64,000 bases of DNA. Source: Streptomyces rubradiris (lineage in GTDB: Bacteria; Actinomycetota; Actinomycetes; Streptomycetales; Streptomycetaceae). The stretch is taken from contig NZ_BNEA01000001.1 of assembly GCF_016860525.1 (NCBI RefSeq), positions 1,319,501-1,383,500 on the forward strand, given 5' to 3'. Positions 1-8,695 of this stretch are shown one piece after another (the first letter of the stretch is position 1; every line of letters starts with the position of its first letter). The position numbers and the translations under genes are program-made. The notes beneath the pieces were generated by a model that ran no database searches, was not told the origin of the DNA, and saw nothing but the letters and a program-made list of their open reading frames with translations.

Positions 1-2
1 TC

Positions 3-1112
3 ATGCCGTGGTCCGTCGCACCGTTGCGGCCGGGCCGCCACTGGCCGACGGCGCCCGATCCGGGCTCGCTGCGGGCCCGCTGGGAGGCGCTGCTGAGGGC
101 CGAGGGACCGGACCGGGAGGCCCTGTTCGAGCCGACCCGGGCACGTGCGCTCACCTCGGCCGTGGCCCAGTTGCCCGGTCAGTCCACCGGTACCGGGCGG
201 CTGGCCCGGGCCGAGGGGCCCTGCGCGGAGCCGGTGCGGGTGCTGGCCGCGCCGTTCGACGAGCGGTGGCTGATCCCGGACCACCGGCTGATCGACACGG
301 CCCGCCCGGAGCTGTGGCGGGTGGCGGACGCACGGCAGGTGTTCACGGCCCAGACGGGTGACGCGGACCTGCCGCTGCTGGCGACCCCGCTGCTGCCCAC
401 GCTGCGCACCGGCCGGATCCGCCCGCTGTACCGGCGCCCCGGCGGCGCCGAACCGAACCTGGCCCCGGGCCTGGTGGACCTGCTGTCCGTCCGCCTGGGC
501 GCGCGCCCCCTGGCGGCGGACGTGCTGGCGTGGATCATGGCGGTGGTCCGCCCGGACCTGACCGTGCCGCTCACCGACGACGGCGAGCTGTGGGCGGCCG
601 GGGTGGAGCTGGGCCGCCGGATGCTGTGGCTGATGTGCCGGGACGGGGAGCGGCCCCGGCTGCCCGGTGGCCGCCGGCCGTACGTCCGGGCGCCGCTGCC
701 GGGCCGTCCGGGGACCCTGCGGTACGACCCCGAGGAGGCGGCCCTGTACCTGGACGAGGGCCGGATCTCCCCCGTCCCGGCCGAGGTCTGGGAGTTCGAG
801 GTGGCCGGGGTCCGGGTGCTGGAGTCCTGGTTCGCGGCCCGTACCGCGCCGGCCGAGCCGGGCACGCTCGCCGCGATCCGCCCGGCGGCCTGGCCGCAGA
901 GCTGGACCTCGGAGCTGCTGGAGCTGATCACGGTCCTCGCGCTGCTGGCCGAACTGCGGGCCCCGCGCGCCCGGTTGCGGCCGGTGTCGGCGGTGACGGC
1001 GGGCGAGCTGCGGCGGGCGGGCGTCCTCCCGGTTTCGGAGTCCGCCCGGCGTCCGGCGTCGGTGCTGGACCATCAGGAGGAAGGGCCGGAGGGGCAGTTC
1101 GCGCTGCTCTAG
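3..1112 (+). CDS. type ISP restriction/modification enzyme-like protein (5' end cut by window)
   Basis: The frame is open to the left edge, so the first visible Met (base 3) is probably not the true start. The 369 visible residues match the C-terminal target-recognition region that I associate with type ISP methyltransferase-like proteins of Streptomyces: a PFDERWLIPDHRLID block near residue 85, a GGRRPYVRAPLPG stretch near 220, then FEVAGVRVLESWF and a helical WTSELLELITVL segment. No SAM-binding NPPY motif and no helicase motifs are visible, so this may be a stand-alone specificity-like protein rather than a full restriction enzyme. Family assignment is from memory of conserved blocks; activity is unproven. 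Confidence 0.6.
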   Translation: MPWSVAPLRPGRHWPTAPDPGSLRARWEALLRAEGPDREALFEPTRARALTSAVAQLPGQSTGTGRLARAEGPCAEPVRVLAAPFDERWLIPDHRLIDTARPELWRVADARQVFTAQTGDADLPLLATPLLPTLRTGRIRPLYRRPGGAEPNLAPGLVDLLSVRLGARPLAADVLAWIMAVVRPDLTVPLTDDGELWAAGVELGRRMLWLMCRDGERPRLPGGRRPYVRAPLPGRPGTLRYDPEEAALYLDEGRISPVPAEVWEFEVAGVRVLESWFAARTAPAEPGTLAAIRPAAWPQSWTSELLELITVLALLAELRAPRARLRPVSAVTAGELRRAGVLPVSESARRPASVLDHQEEGPEGQFALL

Positions 1113-1252
1113 CCCACCGTACGGGGGCGCGTGGCGGCCTCCGGCAGCTGCGCGGTCAGACCGAGCCGGCACCGGGCCCACTCCTCGTCGATCACGGCTG
1201 ACGGCGCCCGTACTGCTGACAAGGCCGCCGGTCAGGGGAGATCATCCACCCC

Positions 1253-2449
1253 ATGGATCAACTCCCGCTCCCCTTGGAGGGCATCACCGTCGTAGCCGTC
1301 GAACAGGCCGTGTCCGCGCCCTTCGCGACCCGGCAGCTCGCCGACCTGGGCGCCCGGGTCATCAAGGTGGAGCGGGTCGACGGCGGCGACTTCGCGCGCG
1401 GCTACGACACGGCGGCCCGCGGTCTGGCCTCGCACTTCGTGTGGTGCAACCGCGGCAAGGAGTCCCTCGCGCTGGATCTGAAGGACCCGCGCGGCCTGGC
1501 CGTCGTACGGCGGCTGGTCGCGGACGCGGACGTGTTCGTGCAGAACCTCGCGCACGGCGCGGCGGCCCGGCTCGGCCTGGACGCGGCCACGCTGTGCGCC
1601 GCGCACCCGCGGCTGATCGCCGTGGACATCTCGGGCTACGGCGGCTCGGGACCGTACGCGAACAAGCGGGCCTACGACATGCTCGTGCAGTGCGAGGCGG
1701 GCCTGGTGTCGGTGACGGGGACTCCGGAGCAGCCGGTGAAGGCGGGCGTCCCGGCGGCGGACATCGCGGCGGCCATGTACGCGTTCTCCGGTGTGCTGGC
1801 CGCGCTGGTGCGCCGCGGCACGACCGGGCGGGGCGGCCCGGTGGAGGTGTCGATGCTGGAGGCGCTCGCCGAGTGGCTGGGCCATCCGCTGCACCACACG
1901 ATGCACGGCGGTGAGCCACCCGCCCGCACCGGGCTGGCGCACGCGGTGATCGCTCCGTACGACGCCTATCCGACGGCGGACGGCGGCCGGGTGCTGCTGT
2001 CGGTGCAGAACGACCGGGAGTGGCGGCGGCTGGCCGAACAGGTCCTGGGCGACCCGGAGTTGGGCACGGACCCGGCGTACGCGACGAACGCCGCCCGGGT
2101 GGCGCACCGGGAGCGGACCGACGCGCTGGTGGCGGCGGCGCTGCGGGGGCTGGACGCCGGGGAGGCGCTGGCCCGGCTGGAGCGGGCGGGCATCGCCTGT
2201 GCCCGGCTGCGGGACGTGCGCGAGTTGGCGGAGCATCCGCAGCTTGCGGCGCGGGAGCGGTGGCGTCAGGTGGGAACGCCGGCCGGACCGCTGCGGGCGC
2301 TGCTGCCGCCCATCACACTGCCGGGCGGGGACGAGGCGCGGATGGGTGAGGTGCCCGCGCTCGGGCAGCACACCGGAGCGCTGCTGCGTGCCGTGGGGAT
2401 GACGGACGACGAGATCGCAGCGCTGCGCCGGGACGGTGTGGTGGCCTGA
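1253..2449 (+). CDS. CaiB/BaiF-type CoA transferase (family III)
   Basis: This 398-residue cytoplasmic enzyme should move CoA from a CoA thioester to a free carboxylic acid through an aspartyl-CoA intermediate. Family hallmarks are LADLGARVIKVER near residue 30, the NRGKESLALDLKDP block at 66-79, and AYDMLVQ with Asp142 in the position of the catalytic aspartate. Length is normal for the family. The ATG lies about 10 bases after a GGGGAG ribosome binding site. It stands alone between unrelated genes, so the substrate cannot be read from context. An acyl-CoA dehydrogenase lies 25 kb away but is not linked. Confidence 0.9.
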   Translation: MDQLPLPLEGITVVAVEQAVSAPFATRQLADLGARVIKVERVDGGDFARGYDTAARGLASHFVWCNRGKESLALDLKDPRGLAVVRRLVADADVFVQNLAHGAAARLGLDAATLCAAHPRLIAVDISGYGGSGPYANKRAYDMLVQCEAGLVSVTGTPEQPVKAGVPAADIAAAMYAFSGVLAALVRRGTTGRGGPVEVSMLEALAEWLGHPLHHTMHGGEPPARTGLAHAVIAPYDAYPTADGGRVLLSVQNDREWRRLAEQVLGDPELGTDPAYATNAARVAHRERTDALVAAALRGLDAGEALARLERAGIACARLRDVRELAEHPQLAARERWRQVGTPAGPLRALLPPITLPGGDEARMGEVPALGQHTGALLRAVGMTDDEIAALRRDGVVA

Positions 2450-2489
2450 GCGCGGCACCCCGCTCGGAGGACGGGGCCCCGCGGTGCGG

Positions 2490-2759
2490 TCAGTGACCGC
2501 CGAACAGCGAACGGCGCAGCCGGCGCAGCGGCGCGAAGAGGGACACCCGGCTGACCCGCGCACGCCGGTCGCTGCGCTGGTGCACGGAGCCGCGTGCCGT
2601 CAGCTCACGCATCAGCGAGGTCGCCTCGACCGTCTCCCGTTGCGGTATGGCGGGTCCCGCCAGCACCGACAGATGGCGGTCCAGGCGCGAACTGGTCGCG
2701 CTGCTCCCGCAGGTGATCGCAGGGACCCGCGCCCTGCTGCGCATCGTTATCTGTTCCAT
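2490..2759 (-). CDS. small conserved basic protein, function unknown
   Basis: An 89-residue basic protein starting MEQITMRSRARVP and ending in an Arg/Leu-rich tail (LRRLRRSLFGGH). I chose the ATG at 2759 because GGGGAG lies five bases upstream; an in-frame GTG 12 bases earlier would overlap that site. I recognise it only as a small protein seen next to SGNH lipases in Streptomyces. It has no signal peptide, membrane segment or catalytic motif. The Arg-rich tail suggests nucleic acid or membrane contact, which is inference only. Confidence 0.6.
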   Translation of the reverse strand: MEQITMRSRARVPAITCGSSATSSRLDRHLSVLAGPAIPQRETVEATSLMRELTARGSVHQRSDRRARVSRVSLFAPLRRLRRSLFGGH

Positions 2760-3161
2760 GTCACTCCCCACCCGTACGAGTCACCCGGCCCGGGCAGGCT
2801 AACCCTATCGCCCCACTGGGGCACCCGGGTATCTCGGTCACAGGATTCACCATCCCTGTAAGGGGGTTGACCATCCCCCTTTGACTACTCTCCGAATCCG
2901 ACCGATTTCAGGGTGAGTTGGACAAGCGGTCACCTGGCGGGTCGTGCGGGCCGCCAACAGCCCGGCGGTTACGGCGAGTGATGTCGCGGTGGATCGAGGT
3001 CGTCCGCGATCAAGGGCGTGTCGCCCGCCGGACGGAACGTGGGCGATCTCACCTCGCCGGGCACCCGGGCACCCGCGGTGTCGGCCTCGCCCACGGGCTC
3101 GCCCTGACCGGTTTCCCGGGACACGCCCGGAAGATCACCCGGCGGGGCGAGCCCGTCCGGG
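2760..3161. other. 402-base stretch without a convincing gene
   Basis: This lies between the start of the small minus-strand gene and the stop of the lipase gene. The part near 2780-2900 is less GC-rich and should hold the promoter of the small gene; TAGGGT read on the minus strand at 2803-2808 is a possible -10 element. A short direct repeat CCATCCC occurs near 2855 and 2873. I see no RNA gene and no supported reading frame. Confidence 0.5.
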
Positions 3162-3968
3162 TCACGTGTTGTTCGTGAACACCGGCAGGTAGCCGCCGGA
3201 CTGGCCGGCCGCGGTCGGGTGGTACGAGTCGCCGATGTCGAGCCAGTCGACGCTGTGCAGCCAGGAGGAGCCGGAGCAGATCTCGTGGCCGGAGAAGGTG
3301 GTGCGGACGTCGCCGAAGACGAAGCCGTGGGCCGTGGCGCGGGCCTTGATGGCGGTGTCGATGTAGTCGGCGGCGTCGTTGATGGCGGCCCGCTTGGTCT
3401 CGGAGAGGCCGAGGCAGGTCTGGCCGAGCAGGTAGAAGCGGGGGTAGCCGATGACGACCACCCGGGCGGACGGGGCCTTGGCCCTGATCGCGCCGTAGAG
3501 GGTGTCCAGCTTGCCGGGGAGCGTGTTGGCGACGTACGCCTTGGCGGTGTTGATCCGGGAGAGACAGGAGCTGTCGGACTGGAGCACACACGTCGTCATG
3601 ACGTCGGCGAAGCCCGCGTCGTTGCCGCCGGCCGTGACGGACACCAGCGAGGTGGAGGAGGAGAGCGAGCCGAGCTGGTTCGCGCGCACGTCGTCCGTCG
3701 TGGCGCCCGAGCAGGCGTTGAAGGCGAACGACGAGGGGCTGTGGGCGGCGTTCCACAGGTACGGGTACGCCTTGGTGCTGCGCTTGCAGTTGCCGCTGGA
3801 GCCGATGTAGCTGTCGGCGCCCACTCCGGAGGAGTAGGAGTCGCCGAGGGCCACGTAGCCGCCGGCCGCGGCCGTCGAGGTCGCCTGCGCCGAAGCGGCC
3901 CCGGTGAGACCGAGGCCGGCGGCGAGGAGGAGTGAGGTAACGAGTCCGGTAAGTCGGGAACGTCTCAT
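3162..3968 (-). CDS. secreted SGNH/GDSL lipase-esterase
   Basis: A 268-residue exported lipase of the Streptomyces GDSL type, the size and pattern of the S. rimosus enzyme. The start at 3968 follows a near-perfect AAGGGAGG site; longer upstream frames lack one. Residues 1-28 form a Sec signal peptide (MRRSRL, hydrophobic core, ending ASAQA). Block I GDSYSSG puts the nucleophile at Ser44, block III is GGNDAG, and block V GDSYHP carries His250. Several cysteine pairs suit an extracellular disulfide-bonded fold. It hydrolyses lipid or ester substrates outside the cell. Confidence 0.92.
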   Translation of the reverse strand: MRRSRLTGLVTSLLLAAGLGLTGAASAQATSTAAAGGYVALGDSYSSGVGADSYIGSSGNCKRSTKAYPYLWNAAHSPSSFAFNACSGATTDDVRANQLGSLSSSTSLVSVTAGGNDAGFADVMTTCVLQSDSSCLSRINTAKAYVANTLPGKLDTLYGAIRAKAPSARVVVIGYPRFYLLGQTCLGLSETKRAAINDAADYIDTAIKARATAHGFVFGDVRTTFSGHEICSGSSWLHSVDWLDIGDSYHPTAAGQSGGYLPVFTNNT

Positions 3969-4131
3969 GGAACCTCCCTTTAGCAGGATCTCTGCCTCAA
4001 CGTTGGTAGCAGCTACGCGTGTTGACAGGAAGTGTTCATGCCAAAACTGTCGCGGTCTCAACGAAATCGACCAGAGACATTCACCGCTCATGCCTTGCGC
4101 GTGCACGCCGCGTCCGTTGACACTGCGCCAA

Positions 4132-4152
4132 CTCCCTTGGGACACAAGGGAG
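4132..4152. promoter_or_regulatory. inverted repeat in the lipase / membrane-protein divergent spacer
   Basis: A perfect 8-bp inverted repeat (CTCCCTTG, GGACA, CAAGGGAG) lies in the roughly 300-base spacer between two divergent genes, about 165 bases upstream of the lipase start. Its core recurs almost unchanged at 26290-26304, upstream of the SepF-like gene. The rest of the spacer holds a TTGACA at 4117-4122 but no good -10 partner. The controlling protein is unknown to me. Confidence 0.45.
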
Positions 4153-4272
4153 AACGACCGTCGGAGCGCTTCGGGGAACGTCCGTTCCGTCCATGCCGCC
4201 GTCTTGACGCCCCGCCGACGGCTGCGCCACATTGAAACCCGGCATCAGGCGCGTCGGGGGGCAAAGTCGCCA

Positions 4273-4704
4273 ATGCAGAACATACGTATCAAGCCACCTT
4301 CGCCGGACGGCACCGGGACGGACACCGACTGCGTCCGGCCGGGGCCGGGGAGGGGCCCGGCACCGGTGCTCGTCGGGGCCGTGGCCGCCGTCGCGACGGC
4401 CGGCGCGCTGCTCGCGCTGATCGACTCCGGATCACCCCTGCGTGCCCCGTGCACGCTCTTCTTTCTGCTCGCGGCGCCGGCCGGGGCGATCGCCGCAGCG
4501 CTGCGCGGGCCGGATCCGCTCGGCCGCGCGGTCACCGCCCTCGCGGGCGCGATCGCCGTCGACCTGCTGGTCGCCCAGTGCATGCTGGCCGCGCACCGCT
4601 GGTCGGCCGGGGGCGGGGTGGTCGTGGTGACCGGGTTCAGCCTGCTGGTCCTGCTGGTCGCGCTGTTGCGGGGGCGCGGTTCCGGGAGGGGCCGGCACGA
4701 CTGA
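4273..4704 (+). CDS. small integral membrane protein, function unknown
   Basis: A 143-residue protein with a polar N-terminus of about 33 residues, then four hydrophobic segments near 34-52, 56-76, 84-106 and 113-133, and an Arg-rich cytoplasmic tail (RGRGSGRGRHD). It has no catalytic motif. The ATG at 4273 is the first with plausible protein downstream; residues encoded further upstream look noncoding. It is divergent from the lipase gene. I cannot assign a function. Confidence 0.6.
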   Translation: MQNIRIKPPSPDGTGTDTDCVRPGPGRGPAPVLVGAVAAVATAGALLALIDSGSPLRAPCTLFFLLAAPAGAIAAALRGPDPLGRAVTALAGAIAVDLLVAQCMLAAHRWSAGGGVVVVTGFSLLVLLVALLRGRGSGRGRHD

Positions 4705-4811
4705 CGCTTCCGGACGTGGAGCCGGTGGTCGGGCTTCCGAAGGACGGTACGGCTCTTCCGGCGGAGCGTTGGGCCGGAAATGCCGTGCGGGCGGGGCATC
4801 CGTGCCGGATC

Positions 4812-5915
4812 ATGGCGGACATGTCCGCGAACCCACACGACGCCCTGCCGATCCGGCTCCACGTCGACGATTCCGACTCCCCGTCCGACGTCGTCGACGC
4901 GCTGTTCCTCGGCCGCTTCGCGACGGGCGAGCAACCGTACTCGCACGCGGTGAACATCGACCGCGTCCGCTCCGGAGCGACCCTGCTGCCGGAGGGCGCC
5001 CGAGTGCTGCGGGTGGCCCGCGACGACGACCGCAGCGCGACCCTCGCCGAGGGGGACGGCTGGACCCTGCTGGTCTCCCGCTGGAACCGGGGCGCGGACG
5101 TGACGGTCACCGCGACCAGCGCCGACCTGGCCGAGCGGATCCTCGGCCAGGCCACGGACGGCGCGGCCGACGAGCCGGAACCGCAGCCGGAGAACGTGAC
5201 GATGGGGTTCTGGTACGTCTCCCCGCGGCGCGGCCCGCACCGCACCACCCGGCAGATCTCCGCGGGCACCTGGGAGGAGGTCCGGGCCAACTACACGGCG
5301 CCGGTGGCGGACGCCATGGACCGGCTGATGCGGACGACGCCCGAGGACATCGCCGGCCGGCTGCTGCTGCTCCACGGCCCGCCGGGCACCGGCAAGACCT
5401 CCGCGCTGCGCACGCTGGCCCGTTCCTGGCGGGACTGGTGCCAGGTCGACTGCGTCCTGGACCCCGAGCGGCTCTTCTCCGACGTCGGCTATCTGATGGA
5501 CATCGCGATCGGCGAGGACGACGGCGCGGGCAAGGGCCGCTGGCGCCTGCTGCTGCTGGAGGACTGCGACGAACTGATCCGCGGCGAGGCCCGGCACACC
5601 GCGGGACAGGCCCTGTCCCGGCTGCTGAACCTCACCGACGGCCTGCTCGGCCAGGGCCGCAACGTACTGGTCGGCGTCACCACCAACGAGGACCTGGAGC
5701 GGCTGCACCCGGCCGTGGTCCGCCCCGGCCGCTGCCTGGCCCGGATCGAGGTGGGCCCGCTGACCCACCGGGAGGCGGTGGACTGGCTCGGCACCGAGCA
5801 GGGCATCGGCCGGGAGGGCGCGACCCTGGCCGAGCTGTACGCGCTGCGCCGGGGCACCGCGCCGACGTCGGTACCGGGGGCCCGGGAGGGAGCGGACGCG
5901 GGGCTGTACCTGTGA
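4812..5915 (+). CDS. DUF5925-AAA+ ATPase
   Basis: A 367-residue cytoplasmic protein with two parts. Residues 1-150 resemble the DUF5925 domain that precedes AAA modules in actinomycetes. Residues 155-340 form an AAA ATPase with Walker A GPPGTGKTS at 189-197, Walker B LLLLEDCDE near 240, a sensor-1 TTNED and an arginine-finger-like RPGR. The fold resembles Bcs1/spastin-type remodelling ATPases. The client is unknown. ATG at 4812 and ATG at 4821 are both possible; neither has a strong ribosome binding site. The C-terminal 25 residues are low complexity. Confidence 0.8.
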   Translation: MADMSANPHDALPIRLHVDDSDSPSDVVDALFLGRFATGEQPYSHAVNIDRVRSGATLLPEGARVLRVARDDDRSATLAEGDGWTLLVSRWNRGADVTVTATSADLAERILGQATDGAADEPEPQPENVTMGFWYVSPRRGPHRTTRQISAGTWEEVRANYTAPVADAMDRLMRTTPEDIAGRLLLLHGPPGTGKTSALRTLARSWRDWCQVDCVLDPERLFSDVGYLMDIAIGEDDGAGKGRWRLLLLEDCDELIRGEARHTAGQALSRLLNLTDGLLGQGRNVLVGVTTNEDLERLHPAVVRPGRCLARIEVGPLTHREAVDWLGTEQGIGREGATLAELYALRRGTAPTSVPGAREGADAGLYL

Positions 5916-5961
5916 GCACCGCTCGGGTGAGTACGGCCACGGCGAGTGCTTTCATGGGGGT

Positions 5962-6744
5962 ATGACCCTGTATGTCGGAACGTCGGGGTGGCAGTACAAG
6001 GACTGGCGGGACCTCGTCTATCCGGCCGGGGTGCCGGCGCGGCGGTGGCTGGAGGAGTACACCCGGCTGTTCGCGACCGTGGAGATCAACAACGCCTTCT
6101 ACCGGCTGCCGTCGTACGACACCTTCGCCGGCTGGCGGGAGCGGGTGCCGCCGGACTTCGTGGTCGCGGTCAAGGCCAGCCGGTTCCTCACCCACGTCAA
6201 GCGGCTGAAGGAGCCCGGGGAACCGGTGCACCGGCTGCTGACCCACGCGGCGGGTCTCGGCGACCGCCTCGGCCCCGTCCTCCTCCAGCTCCCGCCCACC
6301 CTGCGCGCCGATGCGGCCCTGCTGGACGCCTGCCTGGCCTGTTTCCCGCCCGGTACGAGGGTGGCGGTCGAGCCCCGGCACGACTCCTGGTGGACCGGCG
6401 AGGTGCGCGCGGTGCTGGTGGCCCGGGGCGCGGCCCTGTGCTGGGCGGACGTCCTGGCACGCCCGGCCGGCCCGCTGTGGCGCACCGCCGGCTGGGGCTA
6501 CGTCCGCTTCCACCAGGGCCGCGCCCGGCCCTGGCCGCGCTACGGCCGGCACAGCCTGGAGACCTGGGTGGACCGCGTCGCGACGACCTGGCCCGACGAC
6601 CAGGACGTGTACGCGTACTTCAACAACGACCCGGGCGGCGCGGCGGTACAGGACGCGGTGGTGTTCGGGCGGGCGGCACGCCGGGCGGGGCTGACGGTGA
6701 CGAGAACACCGGAGCGGGCGAACTCGCGCAGCGGCGCCGGCTGA
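5962..6744 (+). CDS. DUF72 (YecE-like) family protein
   Basis: A 260-residue TIM-barrel-like protein with the family opening YVGTSGWQYKDW and the blocks FATVEINNAFYRLP, KASRFLTHVKRL, LGPVLLQLPP, AVEPRHDSW and YFNNDPGG. The conserved acidic and histidine residues suggest a metal- or phosphate-binding pocket, but no reaction has been firmly assigned to the family. The start ATG follows a GGGGG stretch. It lies 46 bases after the AAA ATPase and could share its transcript. Confidence 0.88.
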   Translation: MTLYVGTSGWQYKDWRDLVYPAGVPARRWLEEYTRLFATVEINNAFYRLPSYDTFAGWRERVPPDFVVAVKASRFLTHVKRLKEPGEPVHRLLTHAAGLGDRLGPVLLQLPPTLRADAALLDACLACFPPGTRVAVEPRHDSWWTGEVRAVLVARGAALCWADVLARPAGPLWRTAGWGYVRFHQGRARPWPRYGRHSLETWVDRVATTWPDDQDVYAYFNNDPGGAAVQDAVVFGRAARRAGLTVTRTPERANSRSGAG

Positions 6745-6858
6745 TTCCCGCCGAGGGACAGGCGCCCGGCGGCCCGGAACCGCCGCTGCCGCCGCCCCAC
6801 GCCCCCGAGCGAGCACACATCGGCCGGGGAACGGCCGGGCGGCGGAACGGGCCCCTCC

Positions 6859-7230
6859 TCAGTCCTCCCCGTAAGCCGCCCGCAGGGCGTCCCGTACGGC
6901 GTGCAGTGCCTCGTCCTCGGCGAGGCCGAGCCGCCGGGCACGCTCGGCGTACGCCTGGGCGGCCGAGGCAGCCTCCCGCTGCGCGGCCGGTCCGGCGGCG
7001 GCCACGAACGTGCCGTTGCGGCCCCGCGTCTCGATCACCCCGTCGCCCTCCAGCGCCCGGTACGCCTTGGCCACCGTGTTCACCGCGAGCCCCAGTGACT
7101 CGGCCAGCCCCCGGACGGTGGGCAGCCGGTACCCCACCGGGAGCGCCCCGGACCGCGCCTGCTCGGAGATCTGCGCCCGCACCTGCTCGTACGGGGGCGC
7201 GCTGTCATCGATGCGGATCTTCAGGCTCAC
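6859..7230 (-). CDS. GntR-family regulator (YtrA-like short form)
   Basis: A 123-residue regulator read from a GTG at 7230. The N-terminal winged helix is typical: PPYEQVRAQI, then GYRLPTVRGLAESLGLAVNTVAKAY with the recognition helix near 40-60, and VIETRGRNGTFV as the wing. The tail after residue 80 is a short helical dimerisation region with no ligand domain, as in the YtrA subfamily that often controls transporters. No transporter is adjacent; its divergent neighbour is a GNAT acetyltransferase whose start lies 73 bases away. Confidence 0.88.
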   Translation of the reverse strand: MSLKIRIDDSAPPYEQVRAQISEQARSGALPVGYRLPTVRGLAESLGLAVNTVAKAYRALEGDGVIETRGRNGTFVAAAGPAAQREAASAAQAYAERARRLGLAEDEALHAVRDALRAAYGED

Positions 7231-7302
7231 GGGGCCGATTGTCCCGCACCCGCCGGAAAATGGGAGGCAGCCCGGCGGCCCGGCCTCGTACGGTGCGGTG
7301 CC

Positions 7303-8232
7303 ATGACAGTCCTCGTACGTGACTTGCGCCCTGATGTCCCGGCCGATGCGGAGGGCTTCGCCCGGGTGCGCCGCCTCGCGCTGCCGTACATCCTGTTCAC
7401 CCCGGACTCGGTGCGGCACACGGCCGCCCACATCCGTCCCGCCGCCCGGTTCCGGCCGCTCGTCGCGGAGGAGGACGGCGAGATCATCGGCACGGCGCAG
7501 GTCCATCTGATCCACGACAGCCCCGAGCCGGGCCAGGGCGCGCTGAACATCTACGTCCGCCCGGACCGGACCGGGCGCGGGGCCGGCCGGCTGCTGACGC
7601 GGGTCGCCGAGGAGTACCTGGCGGACCTGGGCGCGACCCGGCTGCTGGCCTGGGCCCTGGACGAGCCGGCCAACCGGGCCTTCGCCGAGCGGCACGGCTA
7701 CCGGCCGGGCCGCAGCGCCCACTTCCTCCGGCTCGACCTGGCGCACGGCACCCTGCCGCCGGTCCCCAAGACCCCGCCCGGGGTGGAGCTGCGCACGGCC
7801 GCCGACTTCGCGGCCGATCCCCGGCCGCTGTTCGAGCTGGACGCGGAGACGGTGCGCGACGAACCGGGCGATGTGGACACCGAGTTCACGGACTACGACG
7901 CGTGGGTCGAGGAGGTCTGGCACCACCCGCTGCTGAACCGGGAGCTGACCGTGGTGGTCTGCGCCGACGGCCGACCGGTCGCCTTCACCGTGGCCTACAC
8001 CGACGGCGGCACCCGTTACTCGACGGCGATGACCGGCACCGTCCGCGCCCACCGCGGCCGTGGCCTGGCCAAGCTCGCCAAGATCCATTCCCTGCGCCGG
8101 GCCCGCGCCGCCGGTCTCACCGAGGCGTTCACGGGCAACGACACCGGGAACGAACCCATGATCGCGATCAACAAGTGGCTCGGATACGACTTCTGCGCGC
8201 GGGAGGTCCGTTACGTCCGTGACTTCGGCTGA
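7303..8232 (+). CDS. tandem-GNAT N-acetyltransferase
   Basis: A 309-residue protein with two GNAT folds. The first (about 1-150) carries the acetyl-CoA loop RPDRTGRGAGRLL. The second (about 160-305) has a weaker VRAHRGRGLAKLAK loop and the NDTGNEPMIAINKWLGY signature common in mycothiol synthase-like and aminoglycoside-type acetyltransferases. It acetylates an amine on an unknown small molecule or peptide. The ATG at 7303 lies in the spacer shared with the GntR gene. Confidence 0.88.
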   Translation: MTVLVRDLRPDVPADAEGFARVRRLALPYILFTPDSVRHTAAHIRPAARFRPLVAEEDGEIIGTAQVHLIHDSPEPGQGALNIYVRPDRTGRGAGRLLTRVAEEYLADLGATRLLAWALDEPANRAFAERHGYRPGRSAHFLRLDLAHGTLPPVPKTPPGVELRTAADFAADPRPLFELDAETVRDEPGDVDTEFTDYDAWVEEVWHHPLLNRELTVVVCADGRPVAFTVAYTDGGTRYSTAMTGTVRAHRGRGLAKLAKIHSLRRARAAGLTEAFTGNDTGNEPMIAINKWLGYDFCAREVRYVRDFG

Positions 8233-8408
8233 GGCCACACGACGGCCACCACCGCGTACCGCTCGCCGACCACCTCCTCGCGCCACAGCGCACCGCGCCC
8301 GGACGGTCGCTCCCCGCGCACGGCCTGGGTCGGCGGCTCCACAGGATCGGGCGCATCCCAGACCGCTTCCGGGGCACCAGCACCCCTGTGCGTGGTCTCG
8401 CTCTTCAT
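8211..8408 (-). CDS. small conserved-looking protein, function unknown
   Basis: A 65-residue acidic protein (MKSETTHRG start, then RPSGRGALWREE and ERYAVVAVVWPQ) converging on the GNAT gene with a 22-base tail overlap. The ATG at 8408 lacks a clear ribosome binding site; an in-frame GTG at 8426 is an alternative. The GERYAVVAVVW strand with a preceding Trp looks like real protein, but I recognise no family. Moderate confidence that it is expressed. Confidence 0.45.
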   Translation of the reverse strand: MKSETTHRGAGAPEAVWDAPDPVEPPTQAVRGERPSGRGALWREEVVGERYAVVAVVWPQPKSRT

Positions 8409-8545
8409 GCCCGGAGGGTGACACACGCCACTGCCAGTACGGACGTGACAGCCACCACTGACAAACCGGTACCGATGAGGAAATCTCCCGGAAAACGTCT
8501 ACCTCCGTGACAACACGGAACCCGGTAGCCACGAAGGAGGCAGCG

Positions 8546-8683
8546 ATGCGCCGCATGACCGTGCAGAAGAAGCCCCTGAAGCGGACGGACAGCCGCCGGA
8601 TATCCGAGGAGGCGGAAGAGACCCCGGCGGGACGGCCGGAGGTGCGCAAGGACATCGCGCGCACCTGGTGGCCCGACGCCTGA
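8546..8683 (+). CDS. 45-residue small protein with strong ribosome binding site
   Basis: ATG at 8546 follows GAAGGAGG at ideal spacing and opens 45 codons to TGA at 8681. The peptide begins MRRMTVQKKPLKRTD, has an acidic middle (EEAEE) and ends KDIARTWWPDA. Base composition is coding-like throughout. The dibasic start, acidic centre and Trp-Trp-Pro tail do not resemble a toxin or signal peptide. I recall similar short proteins in Streptomyces but no function. It converges on the next GNAT gene with a 12-base gap. Confidence 0.6.
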   Translation: MRRMTVQKKPLKRTDSRRISEEAEETPAGRPEVRKDIARTWWPDA

Positions 8684-8695
8684 CACGAGGGCGGC

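Noticed and set aside
1113..1252. Remnant coding sequence between the ISP-like gene and the CoA transferase
   Set aside because: Frames are short and carry no recognisable block; treated as an ordinary spacer with a promoter.
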